Shown here one piece after another: positions 32,949 through 40,483 of a stretch of DNA of 64,000 bases. The stretch is from Amycolatopsis palatopharyngis (lineage in GTDB: Bacteria; Actinomycetota; Actinomycetes; Mycobacteriales; Pseudonocardiaceae): assembly GCF_003385185.1 (NCBI RefSeq), contig NZ_PQHZ01000005.1, forward strand, positions 168,051-232,050. Direction: 5' to 3'. A model generated the notes under the pieces. It was given only the letters and a program-made list of their open reading frames with translations, ran no database searches and was not told where the DNA came from. How positions within the stretch are numbered: the stretch's first letter is position 1; the number at the start of each line of letters is the position of its first letter. The position numbers and the translations under genes are program-made.

Positions 32949-34283
32949 TCAGGAAGCGGTGGAGACGACACCGGCGAGACGGTCCGCCGCGGCTTGCGCT
33001 GTCTCCTCGGCGGGGGCCTCGACCATGACCCGCACCAGCTGCTCGGTTCCGGAGGGGCGCAGCAGCACTCTGCCCTCCTCGCCCAGCTCGGCGGTGACCG
33101 CGTCGACGGCGTCCCGGACTGCCGGGGAGGCGGCGACCGCCGCCTTGTCTGCGACCTTGACGTTGACCAGGACCTGCGGCAACCGCCGCATGACTCCGGC
33201 GAGTTCCGCGAGCGGCCTGCCGGTGGCCGCGACCCTCGCCATGAGCCGCATCGCGGTGAGCAGACCGTCGCCAGTTGTGGCGTAGCCGGGCAGCACAACG
33301 TGACCCGACTGCTCGCCGCCGAGGGAGAAACCACCGCTGCGCAGCTCCTCGAGTACGTAGCGGTCACCCACCGAGGTCGTCCGCAGGGCGACGCCGTGCG
33401 CACGCATCGCCAGGTGCAGGCCGAGATTGCTCATCACGGTGGCGACGAGGGTGTCGTCGACCAGTTCGCCGGCTTCGGCCATCGCGATCGCGAGCACGGC
33501 CATGATCTGGTCGCCGTCGACGAGGTTGCCCTCCGCGTCCACCGCGAGGCAGCGGTCGGCGTCGCCGTCGTGGGCGATGCCAAGGTCCGCGCCGTGCGCG
33601 AGCACAGCCTCGCGGAGCCGCTCCGGGTGGGTGGATCCGCAACCGTCGTTGATGTTCACGCCGTCCGGCTCCGCGTACAGGGCGACTACCTCGGCGCCTG
33701 CCTTGCGGTAGACGTCAGGTGCGGCTGCGGAAGCGGCCCCGTTCGCGCAGTCCACGACCACGCGGATACCGGCGAGTGACTGCGGGCTCGCCTCGATCAG
33801 GTGCGCGATGTATCGGTCGACCGCGTCGTGGGCCTCGGTGACGCGGCCGATCTCGGCACCGGTCGGCCGGATCGCGGCAGCGGTCAGGCCTGCCTCGATC
33901 TCGTCCTCGATGCCGTCGGGCAGTTTGTGCCCGCCGTCGCCGAACAGCTTGATGCCGTTGTCGGGCATCGGATTGTGGGAGGCCGAGATCATCACGCCGA
34001 GATCGGCGGACAGGGCGCCGACCAGGTAGGCGACACCAGGAGTCGGGATCACACCGAGCCGGAGCACGTCGGCTCCGGCCGAGGTCAGTCCGGCGACAAC
34101 GGCGGCCTCGAGCATCTCGCCACTGGCCCTGGGATCCCGGCCGACAACCGCAACTGGACGGTGCGAGCGATCATGCGCGGCGAGCACACGAGCGGCGCTG
34201 GCCGCGACGGACATCGCGAGCTCGGGAGTGAGTTCACCGTTGGCGAGACCCCGGACTCCGTCGGTGCCGAATAGGCGAGCCAT
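32949..34283 (-). CDS. glmM: Phosphoglucosamine mutase
   Basis: A 444-residue enzyme converting glucosamine 6-phosphate to glucosamine 1-phosphate, the step after GlmS. It starts [12 protein letters not shown]; the phosphoserine loop is [16 protein letters not shown] near residue 98, the metal loop [11 protein letters not shown], the sugar loop [11 protein letters not shown] and the phosphate-binding [15 protein letters not shown] near the end. It follows rplM-rpsI, the usual order in actinobacteria, but after a 262-bp gap that contains a palindromic repeat. Confidence 0.97.
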   Translation of the reverse strand: MARLFGTDGVRGLANGELTPELAMSVAASAARVLAAHDRSHRPVAVVGRDPRASGEMLEAAVVAGLTSAGADVLRLGVIPTPGVAYLVGALSADLGVMISASHNPMPDNGIKLFGDGGHKLPDGIEDEIEAGLTAAAIRPTGAEIGRVTEAHDAVDRYIAHLIEASPQSLAGIRVVVDCANGAASAAAPDVYRKAGAEVVALYAEPDGVNINDGCGSTHPERLREAVLAHGADLGIAHDGDADRCLAVDAEGNLVDGDQIMAVLAIAMAEAGELVDDTLVATVMSNLGLHLAMRAHGVALRTTSVGDRYVLEELRSGGFSLGGEQSGHVVLPGYATTGDGLLTAMRLMARVAATGRPLAELAGVMRRLPQVLVNVKVADKAAVAASPAVRDAVDAVTAELGEEGRVLLRPSGTEQLVRVMVEAPAEETAQAAADRLAGVVSTAS

Positions 34284-34385
34284 GTGTCGACCTCCTTGTG
34301 CGGGCTACCCCGCATCCGAACAACCCCGACAACCTAGCGGCCTCGGCGACAGTCGATCCGCCCCCCTCACCTTCACCCCCGGTGA

Positions 34386-34409
34386 GTGCCTTTAGCGGGC
34401 TAAAGGCAC
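34386..34409. repeat. Palindromic repeat copy 8, perfect 24-mer
   Basis: GTGCC arm, core TTTAGCGGGCTAAA, GGCAC arm, complete pairing apart from the two central bases. It lies 103 bp before glmM and 137 bp after rpsI. Confidence 0.93.
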
Positions 34410-34545
34410 TCCGGCTCTGGAGCCGGGACGGCAGCGACAGGGACCTGGAAAGCACGGAAGCGCCCACCCGTGTGACGGATGAGCGCTTCCGGAGGTTGCT
34501 TTCGGCCGTGACCAGAGGTCGCGGCGGTCGCAGTACCTCGGCGCG

Positions 34546-35049
34546 TCAGCGCTTGCTGTACTGCGGTGCCTTACGGGCCTTCTTGAGGCCGTACTTCTTA
34601 CGCTCGGTGGCGCGGGCATCCCGAGTCAGGAAGCCGGCCTTCTTCAGCGCGGGGCGGTCATCCGCGTCGACCTCGACGAGCGCACGAGCGATCGCCAGGC
34701 GCAGCGCACCGGCCTGGCCGGAGATGCCACCGCCGTGCAGGTTGCCGAAGATGTCGAACGACTCGGGCTTCTCGACGGTCACCAGGGGCTCACGGATGAG
34801 CTGCTGGTGCACCTTGTTCGGGAAGTAGTCCTCAAGGCTCTTGCCGTTGAGCTTGAACTCGCCGGAGCCGGGGACGAGCCGCACGCGGACGACGGCCTCC
34901 TTGCGGCGGCCGACCGTCTGGGCGGCGCCACCAGCGGCACGCGACGGCTTCGGTGCGGCCGGCGTCTCGCTGGTCGCGACGGCGTCGGGCGACTCCGTGG
35001 AGGCGACGACCTCGGTCTCGGTGCTGGTCACAGACTGTTCCTCACTCAC
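34546..35049 (-). CDS. rpsI: Ribosomal protein S9
   Basis: A 167-residue small-subunit protein whose C-terminal tail contacts P-site tRNA. The core begins [17 protein letters not shown] and ends [17 protein letters not shown], the family hallmark. Residues 1-42 are an acidic, threonine/alanine-rich extension common in actinobacterial S9. GTG start overlaps the rplM stop (GTGA), so translation is coupled. Confidence 0.97.
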   Translation of the reverse strand: MSEEQSVTSTETEVVASTESPDAVATSETPAAPKPSRAAGGAAQTVGRRKEAVVRVRLVPGSGEFKLNGKSLEDYFPNKVHQQLIREPLVTVEKPESFDIFGNLHGGGISGQAGALRLAIARALVEVDADDRPALKKAGFLTRDARATERKKYGLKKARKAPQYSKR

Positions 35050-35498
35050 TTGGTCACCTGAGCGATCTTGGTGATCTCGTGCGGCTGGGGCTGCTGCGCC
35101 GAGTGCGGATGCTCAGGGCCTGCGTAGACCTTGAGCTTCTTACCCTGGGCGCGGCCAAGCTTGTTCTTCGGCAGCATGCCCTTGACGACCTTCTCGAGCA
35201 GTCGCTCGGGACGGGAGTCGAGCAGCTCGCCGAAGGACCGCTTACGCAGGCCACCCGGGTAACCGCTGTGGCGGTAAGCGAACTTCTGCTCCCGCTTGTG
35301 GCCGGTCAGCGCCACCTTCTCGGCGTTGACGATGATGACGAAGTCACCGGTGTCCACGTGCGGAGCGTAGGTGGGCTTGTGCTTGCCGCGCAGCAGCGTG
35401 GCGACCTCGGTCGCGAGCCGGCCGAGCACGACATCCTCGGCGTCGATCACGTGCCAGGCACGAGTGACGTCGCCGGGCTTGGGGCTGTACGTGGGCAA
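35046..35498 (-). CDS. rplM: Ribosomal protein L13
   Basis: A 150-residue early-assembly large-subunit protein. [58 protein letters not shown] and [11 protein letters not shown] are the L13 signatures. The start codon is TTG at 35498, with a GAGGTAG ribosome site; MPTYSPKPG is the expected N-terminus. First gene of rplM-rpsI. Confidence 0.97.
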   Translation of the reverse strand: MPTYSPKPGDVTRAWHVIDAEDVVLGRLATEVATLLRGKHKPTYAPHVDTGDFVIIVNAEKVALTGHKREQKFAYRHSGYPGGLRKRSFGELLDSRPERLLEKVVKGMLPKNKLGRAQGKKLKVYAGPEHPHSAQQPQPHEITKIAQVTK

Positions 35499-35578
35499 GG
35501 GTCTACCTCGTCGTCAACATTGCTTGTGGGTTCCGTGCGGGCCTAGCGCGTACGCGCCGCAGCGCACAACAGCTTATG

Positions 35579-35608
35579 AAGATACTCGGCCGCCGGAATG
35601 AGGGTCAA
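35579..35608 (-). promoter_or_regulatory. rplM-rpsI promoter
   Basis: On the minus strand TTGACC (35608-35603) and TATCTT (35584-35579), 18 bp apart, give a strong housekeeping promoter with a leader of about 75 nt before rplM. Confidence 0.65.
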
Positions 35609-35680
35609 AGCGGGGGGTCCCCGCCGGTACTCATACTAGTCTGACCCAGCAGACCGATCGTACAACCAGGGGGCTTCACG

Positions 35681-36595
35681 GTGACCACCCGACCGGATGC
35701 GCGGTCCGGCCGTCGTCGAGCAGGCGCACTGACGGCGCTGCTGACCGGCGTCGCCCTGGCGGCAACGGGGTGTGGCACCACTCACACCGCCACCGCGATT
35801 CCCGACGGTGCGGAGGCCGCGGAGTACGTCAGTGCGAAGTTCGCCGACAAGCTGCAGCACCTCAGTGAGGACTTCACCGGCAACGAGCCGCGCAAGAGCA
35901 CCCTCGACTCGTTCGCCAGGATCGATGACAAGAAGGCCGACGACACCATCACGGCCGTGCAGATCGGCAGCCCGCCCACCCGCCTGTCCAAGAACCACTC
36001 CAACCGGGACTCCGGCGCCTTCCTCGACTCCTACCATCCGGCAGGCAGTGAGGTGGAATACCTACGGCTCGGCCCGCTGTACTCGAGCCTCGCCCCGACG
36101 CCCTGGGTGTCCATGCCCTACACCGGCCACAACTACGGCGAATGTTTCTGGGAGGGGTACAGCACCGTCTGCAAGATGCTGAACAGCGTCGCGGACGCGG
36201 CCGAAGCGGACAGAGCGGCCAAGCAGGCCAAGAGCCTGCCCGACGGCAGCGTCGAACTGACCGCCGAGATCCCGCTGCGGATCTTTCTCGAGCACAGGGT
36301 CATCGGCTTCCCCGAACAGCTGCTCGCCAATGTCAGCGAATCGATGCGCTCTGAGCCGTTGACCGCACTCATCGTGCTCGGGCCTGAGGACGAACTCCGG
36401 CGGATCGAGATGGCCGGCACCGTCAGCGATGACGGTCACGAGCTGGAGGTGCGGATGGCATACCAGGTCCTGGAACCCCCGACGGAGAACGACCTGCCGC
36501 CGGTTCCGGACGCCGGCGAGGTCACTGCTCTGAAGGATCAGGCAGCGGTCAACGACTTCTACGACCGCCTCGGGAAGATCCAGAGTGGTGGGTGA
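35681..36595 (+). CDS. Putative lipoprotein at the edge of the ESX locus
   Basis: A 304-residue exported protein of unknown function. Residues 8-35 are a signal peptide with RRR start and lipobox LAATGC (cysteine about 31). The mature part contains GHNYGECFWEGYSTVCKMLN and LEHRVIGFPEQLL, with no domain I can name. GTG start at 35681. It precedes a membrane protein with a DUF4333-like domain by four bases, so the two form an operon that converges on esxA. A role in the cell envelope next to type VII secretion is possible but not shown. Confidence 0.8.
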   Translation: MTTRPDARSGRRRAGALTALLTGVALAATGCGTTHTATAIPDGAEAAEYVSAKFADKLQHLSEDFTGNEPRKSTLDSFARIDDKKADDTITAVQIGSPPTRLSKNHSNRDSGAFLDSYHPAGSEVEYLRLGPLYSSLAPTPWVSMPYTGHNYGECFWEGYSTVCKMLNSVADAAEADRAAKQAKSLPDGSVELTAEIPLRIFLEHRVIGFPEQLLANVSESMRSEPLTALIVLGPEDELRRIEMAGTVSDDGHELEVRMAYQVLEPPTENDLPPVPDAGEVTALKDQAAVNDFYDRLGKIQSGG

Positions 36596-36599
36596 ACGG

Positions 36600-37070
36600 A
36601 TGACGCAACCACCAGGTCAGCCGCAGGGCTGGTGGCAACCACCGCGGCACCAGCCACCGCCGCCCGGGCCTGGCTACGGCGGCTCGTTCCAATCCGAGTA
36701 CAGCGGCTTCGGAGCGTTCGGTGATCCCAGCTCACAGCAGGCACCGAAGCGTGGCAGCCGGCGGAAGAAGGCGCTCCTGACCGTCGGCGCGATCGTGTTC
36801 GTACTGGGCGGGGGCGGAGTGGCCGCCTGGCTGCTGGGCGCGTTCCAGGGGGACGTGCTGGATCAGCAGTCGCTGCAGTACGGGGTCGCGACAGTGCTGC
36901 GCGACAGTTTCGGCGAGCACGATGTCGCCAACGCTCGCTGTCCCGATGGCCAGCCGGTCCGCAACGGAACGACGTTCGAGTGCACGGTCGAGATTTCCGG
37001 CGAGGAGAAGTCCGTGTCCATCAGGGTGTTGAACAAGAAGCCCGAGTTCGAGGTCGGCGCACCGAAGTAG
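36600..37070 (+). CDS. Membrane-anchored DUF4333-type protein
   Basis: A 156-residue protein: proline/glycine-rich cytoplasmic start (MTQPPGQPQGWWQPPRHQPP), basic RGSRRKKALL, a transmembrane helix about 63-82 (TVGAIVFVLGGGGVAAWLLG), then an extracytoplasmic domain with VLRDSFGEHDVANARCPDGQ and FECTVEISGEEKSVSIRVLN. The paired cysteines and pattern resemble DUF4333. ATG at 36600 is four bases after the lipoprotein stop. Confidence 0.78.
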   Translation: MTQPPGQPQGWWQPPRHQPPPPGPGYGGSFQSEYSGFGAFGDPSSQQAPKRGSRRKKALLTVGAIVFVLGGGGVAAWLLGAFQGDVLDQQSLQYGVATVLRDSFGEHDVANARCPDGQPVRNGTTFECTVEISGEEKSVSIRVLNKKPEFEVGAPK

Positions 37071-37081
37071 AACATCCGAAA

Positions 37082-37122
37082 ACGACGGTGCCCCCGGCTC
37101 TGTGAGCTGGGGGCACTGTCGT
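37082..37122. terminator. Bidirectional terminator between DUF4333 gene and esxA
   Basis: Two 18-base arms (37082-37099 with 37105-37122) with an eight-base GTGCCCCC/GGGGGCAC stem, a three-base GCT/AGC extension toward the loop and an ACGAC/GTCGT outer stem, and only two mismatches. It lies between converging genes. Confidence 0.75.
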
Positions 37123-37145
37123 CTGTGGAGCGTAGCCGGAAGGGC

Positions 37146-37433
37146 TCAGAACATCCCTGTGACGCCCTTTTCCGTGCCCTGGTAGCCGTCGGCGATCTGC
37201 GGCAGCACGGCGGCGATCTGCGCGAGCAGCTGCTTCATGTCCTCGAAGGACTGGTCCCACTTGGTCTGCAGCTCGAGGTACGAGGCCTGCGCCTCACCTT
37301 CCCAGGTGGTGATCAGCGGGTTCAGCTTGGACTTGAGGTCCTCGAACAGCGAACCAAGCTCACCGCCGGTCTTGTTGCAGTCCTCCGCCGCGGTGTTGAT
37401 GGTCTGGTAATCAACGACAATGCCGTCCGGCAT
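37146..37433 (-). CDS. esxA: ESAT-6-like WXG100 protein EsxA
   Basis: A 95-residue helical-hairpin protein with the WXG turn in LITTWEGEAQASYLELQTKW. The second helix ends YQGTEKGVTGMF. It lies 69 bp after esxB on the same strand and is the expected EsxA partner exported by the EccC motor of this locus. No signal peptide, as for all WXG100 proteins. Confidence 0.9.
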   Translation of the reverse strand: MPDGIVVDYQTINTAAEDCNKTGGELGSLFEDLKSKLNPLITTWEGEAQASYLELQTKWDQSFEDMKQLLAQIAAVLPQIADGYQGTEKGVTGMF

Positions 37434-37502
37434 TTCACCCTCCTTGTGATCCTGAAAGTCTGTGGTGTTTCTGGACTATCGCTACAGCTGAAAGAAGTTG
37501 AC

Positions 37503-37817
37503 TCAGAGGCCTTCCATGCCCCGCGAGGCGCTCTGAACCGCCTCGAGCTGTGCCTCTTCCGCGGCCTCGTACTTGCTACCGGCCTGCTCGAGCAGGGTGC
37601 CGATGCCCTCGAGGGATTCGTACATCTTCCGCGAGTTCTCGTCGAAGCGCATCATCACGTTGTTGAACGCCTCGGCCGCCCGGCCGGACCATCCGGCCTG
37701 CGTGGCCTCGATGTTGTCGCGCAGAGCGTTCAGGTTCTGCACCATGGCGTTCTTGGTGTCGACGACGTCCTTCTCGGCCTGCGTGAACTGCGCGACCTCG
37801 CCCTTAAAACCGCCCAT
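37503..37817 (-). CDS. esxB: CFP-10-like WXG100 protein EsxB
   Basis: A 104-residue protein with the turn ATQAGWSGRAAEAFNNVM and a C-terminal helix YEAAEEAQLEAVQSA. The signal YxxxD/E for type VII export appears in SKYEAAEE. With the next gene it should form the EsxA-EsxB heterodimer whose C-terminus is read by EccC. Confidence 0.9.
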   Translation of the reverse strand: MGGFKGEVAQFTQAEKDVVDTKNAMVQNLNALRDNIEATQAGWSGRAAEAFNNVMMRFDENSRKMYESLEGIGTLLEQAGSKYEAAEEAQLEAVQSASRGMEGL

Positions 37818-37844
37818 TTGGAGTTACCCCCTTCGTTGGTGGAT

Positions 37845-37881
37845 GTCGTACGTACTTCGTTCGTTCGTACGTGCCTACGAC
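37845..37881. promoter_or_regulatory. Dyad upstream of esxB
   Basis: GTCGTA (37845-37850) pairs with TACGAC (37876-37881), and CGTAC (37851-37855) with GTACG (37867-37871), 28 bp before the esxB start. The symmetry suggests an operator or leader hairpin. Nothing else is visible in 37882-38036. Confidence 0.35.
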
Positions 37882-38036
37882 GAAGACCCTGCCATGACTG
37901 GTTCCGCGTTGTCCCCGTTTGCTTGGAAGTAGTTGCTAGCGTGAACGCTTGGCAAGGGAACCCCAGGTGAACAGCGGGTTCCGGGTCGCCGGGCTGCGCT
38001 GACGACAGCGGCCGCACTCGTTGGGGGACAACGAGT

Positions 38037-38393
38037 TCAGTCGCGACGGAACGGCTCGGGCGGGGGTGTTCCGTCCTCGCGAACCATGACGCGCGCCTGC
38101 GAGAAGTCCTCGTCCTCATCACTCGTTCGGGGTTCGCTGTCCCGGCCACGGCGAGCCTGGACCCTCTCGTCGCGGTCCGGAAGGGGCAGTCCCTGTCCGA
38201 TGCGGAACCGGCGCGCGGCGGTGCGGAGTTCTGCCGGAGTGGGATCGGCTGCCTGCGGCGCCCGGGACGCCTGCCGCGCGTTCTCCGCCCGATAGCGCTC
38301 GTTGCGAGCCTTCACCTCGCCCATGGTCCGGCTGCTGAAGGTGACGGCATGTTGGACCGTGGCGGTCAATCGCGCCGATTCGTCACTGATCAT
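38037..38393 (-). CDS. Small ESX-associated helical protein with acidic tail motif
   Basis: A 118-residue protein with no family I can name. Residues 1-45 are helical (ARLTATVQHAVTFSSRTMGE), the centre is basic (RRFRIGQGLPLPDRDERVQA), and EDEDFSQARVMV near the end resembles the acidic-aromatic tail of the two cluster proteins (DDDDFSNNSW, EEDDYAHTDW). It overlaps the Hsp70-like gene stop by four bases. Confidence 0.72.
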   Translation of the reverse strand: MISDESARLTATVQHAVTFSSRTMGEVKARNERYRAENARQASRAPQAADPTPAELRTAARRFRIGQGLPLPDRDERVQARRGRDSEPRTSDEDEDFSQARVMVREDGTPPPEPFRRD

Positions 38394-40303
38394 CCCGCCC
38401 TGATCTCCAGCGTCTGCACGATCTGCTCACATGCTCCCGCTACTCGGGTGCGGTCCTGCACATACTGACAACCGACACTGACCTGCGTGTTCGCCTGTGC
38501 GAGCACATACCAGTCGACTGTGGCCCCCGACTTGAGTTCGCGATAGAACACGGTGTCCTTCCCCGCGAACTCGGTTTGCGGAGCGAAGTCGGCGAACGTG
38601 CTTCCGGTGCTGTTCTCGATCTGCGTCCGCAACTCCTGTGCAAGACGATCCCGTTCGGCGACACCGTCATAGGGCAGTTCGAACTCCTGCACCACCACCA
38701 GATTGTCGGCCTTCACGGCGTCGGCGGGCTTAACGATCACCTGCCGGTCGGCGACGTTGTCTCCAGTCTGCGTCCACTCGGGCGGCGCGACGAACGTGTA
38801 GTTGTACTGCGCGAACGTCCGCCCCTCCGGCGCGTTGTCCAAGGTCAGGACCAGCACGGTCGCCAGTACCGCGGCCAGTGCCACACCCGCTCCGAGCAGC
38901 CAGGGCAACCGACGGTACGGGCGCTTCGGTGAGGCGGCCGGGGCCGGCGGAGCGGGCGGGCGTCGCCCGTGCGGCGGCATCGACGCGGTCGAGGCACGTG
39001 CCGCCATGGGACGCGGTGGCCCCTGTGGCCCGTTTCCCGGGGGCGGGCCGGGCTGCCGCCGGTATGCCGGTCGCGGGATATCGCGCGGTCCGACGATCTC
39101 GGTGCGCGGATCTCCGGGTTGCCGGGGCACCCCCGCCCGGACCGCGGGGGCGCCGGGCAGCGAACCAGTGCGGTCGGAATCGATCAGCACGGCGCGCAAT
39201 GCGCCGCGGGCCACCACGGTCTCCGGTTGATCGAGAGTGGTCGGGACCACGCCGGTTCGTTCATGGACCAGCCGGGAGACCATCGGGATCCGGCTGGAAC
39301 CGCCGACCAGGAAGATCGCGGTGAGCTGTTTGGCCCGCACCCCTGCGGCCTCGATCGTGGTCGTGGTGAGGTCGACGGCCCGGCCAAGCGGCCCGGCGAC
39401 CAGCCGCTCCAGGTCCTCCCTCGTGACATGCGCGTCGGCGAAGGGGGGCGGCATCGGCACGTCGGTGTAGGCGTGCCTGGACAGGGTCTCTTTCGCGCCG
39501 CGAATGTCCTGACGCAGCACACGCCGGCGACGCCGATCCGTCAGTTCCCTGCCTTCGACGAGCTGCCGCCACGCCTGTGGATCGGCCGACGACACCAGGG
39601 AACCGACGTGTTCGAGCAACGCCTGATCCACGTCCGCGCCGCCGAACGTCGGATCACCACGGGTGGCCAGCACCTGGAAGCCTCCGCGCCGAGGACCGGG
39701 GCCCGTGGCGGGCATCCGGCGGACGACGCTGGCATCGACAGTGCCACCGCCCACGTCGAGCACGGCAATAGTGTCTCCCACCTGGCCGCTGAACTCGACC
39801 GTGCGGTCCTGGTTGAGTTCGGCGGGGGCGTGCGTGGCGGCGTGGAAAACCGCCGCCGCGACGGGTTCCGGCACGAGCGCCACCTCGTGGGCCAGCCTGC
39901 CGGCGGCCTGCCGCAGCAGGCGGGTACGCATGGCTCCCCATTGCGCGGGATGGGTCAGGACCAGGAGGTCGACCTCAGCGCCACCGGCGACCCGGCGAGC
40001 CTCGGTGACCGCGCGCCGGAGCACGGCATGCACGACGTCCAGCACGGGCAGGACGGTGGCACCGAGGAGCAGTTCGCCCTCGTCGATCCGGCGTTTGGGG
40101 TGCGGCTCGTAGCGGGAGGGATCGACCGCGGCCTGGCGCTCGGCCTCCTGGCCGACGAACAACGTCCCGTCGGGAGCGGCGTACACCGCCGAGGACAGCA
40201 AGGGCTGGCCGTCCACCACCACGACCTGAGGTTCACGACCGTTCACCGACGCGACGACACAGGTGCTCGATGTCCCGAAGTCCACCGCCACCCGCAACGT
40301 CAC
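38390..40303 (-). CDS. Hsp70-like type VII secretion-associated membrane protein, Rv3446c type
   Basis: A 637-residue protein. Residues 1-380 are an Hsp70 ATPase fold (LRVAVDFGTSSTCVV, LDVGGGTVDASVV, FLVGGSSRIPMVSRL). Residues 395-460 are proline-rich, a transmembrane helix lies about 466-486 (LLGAGVALAAVLATVLVLTL), and the outer domain (FAQYNYTFVAPPEWTQTGDN, VGCQYVQDRTRVAGACEQIV) matches the C-terminal domain of Rv3446c-family proteins of ESX loci. The Hsp70 substrate-binding domain is missing, so an ATP signal may be relayed across the membrane. GTG at 40303 has GGGAG; an ATG at 40321 is possible. Confidence 0.85.
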   Translation of the reverse strand: MTLRVAVDFGTSSTCVVASVNGREPQVVVVDGQPLLSSAVYAAPDGTLFVGQEAERQAAVDPSRYEPHPKRRIDEGELLLGATVLPVLDVVHAVLRRAVTEARRVAGGAEVDLLVLTHPAQWGAMRTRLLRQAAGRLAHEVALVPEPVAAAVFHAATHAPAELNQDRTVEFSGQVGDTIAVLDVGGGTVDASVVRRMPATGPGPRRGGFQVLATRGDPTFGGADVDQALLEHVGSLVSSADPQAWRQLVEGRELTDRRRRRVLRQDIRGAKETLSRHAYTDVPMPPPFADAHVTREDLERLVAGPLGRAVDLTTTTIEAAGVRAKQLTAIFLVGGSSRIPMVSRLVHERTGVVPTTLDQPETVVARGALRAVLIDSDRTGSLPGAPAVRAGVPRQPGDPRTEIVGPRDIPRPAYRRQPGPPPGNGPQGPPRPMAARASTASMPPHGRRPPAPPAPAASPKRPYRRLPWLLGAGVALAAVLATVLVLTLDNAPEGRTFAQYNYTFVAPPEWTQTGDNVADRQVIVKPADAVKADNLVVVQEFELPYDGVAERDRLAQELRTQIENSTGSTFADFAPQTEFAGKDTVFYRELKSGATVDWYVLAQANTQVSVGCQYVQDRTRVAGACEQIVQTLEIRAG

Positions 40304-40398
40304 CGACCGCTCCCGCCCCATCCTGCTCTCGATCCCCGCGTCACTCTCCCAGATCCCCGGCCGCCCCCACCCCGAGGCCGAACGCACGACCCCCGGGG

Positions 40399-40438
40399 GC
40401 CGGTTGGTGCATTTAGCCCGCTAAACGCACCAACCGGC
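40399..40438. repeat. Palindromic repeat copy 9, extended to a 40-nt perfect hairpin
   Basis: The 24-bp repeat is extended by GCCGGTTG/CAACCGGC so that arms 40399-40410 and 40427-40438 pair fully around core TTTAGCCCGCTAAA. It lies 46 bp after the eccC stop codon and before the Hsp70-like gene. It looks like a terminator without a T-run. Confidence 0.92.
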
Positions 40439-40483
40439 AGGCGCGCTGAACCCGGCGTCCCTGCGCAGGAGGCCGGGGACGTC

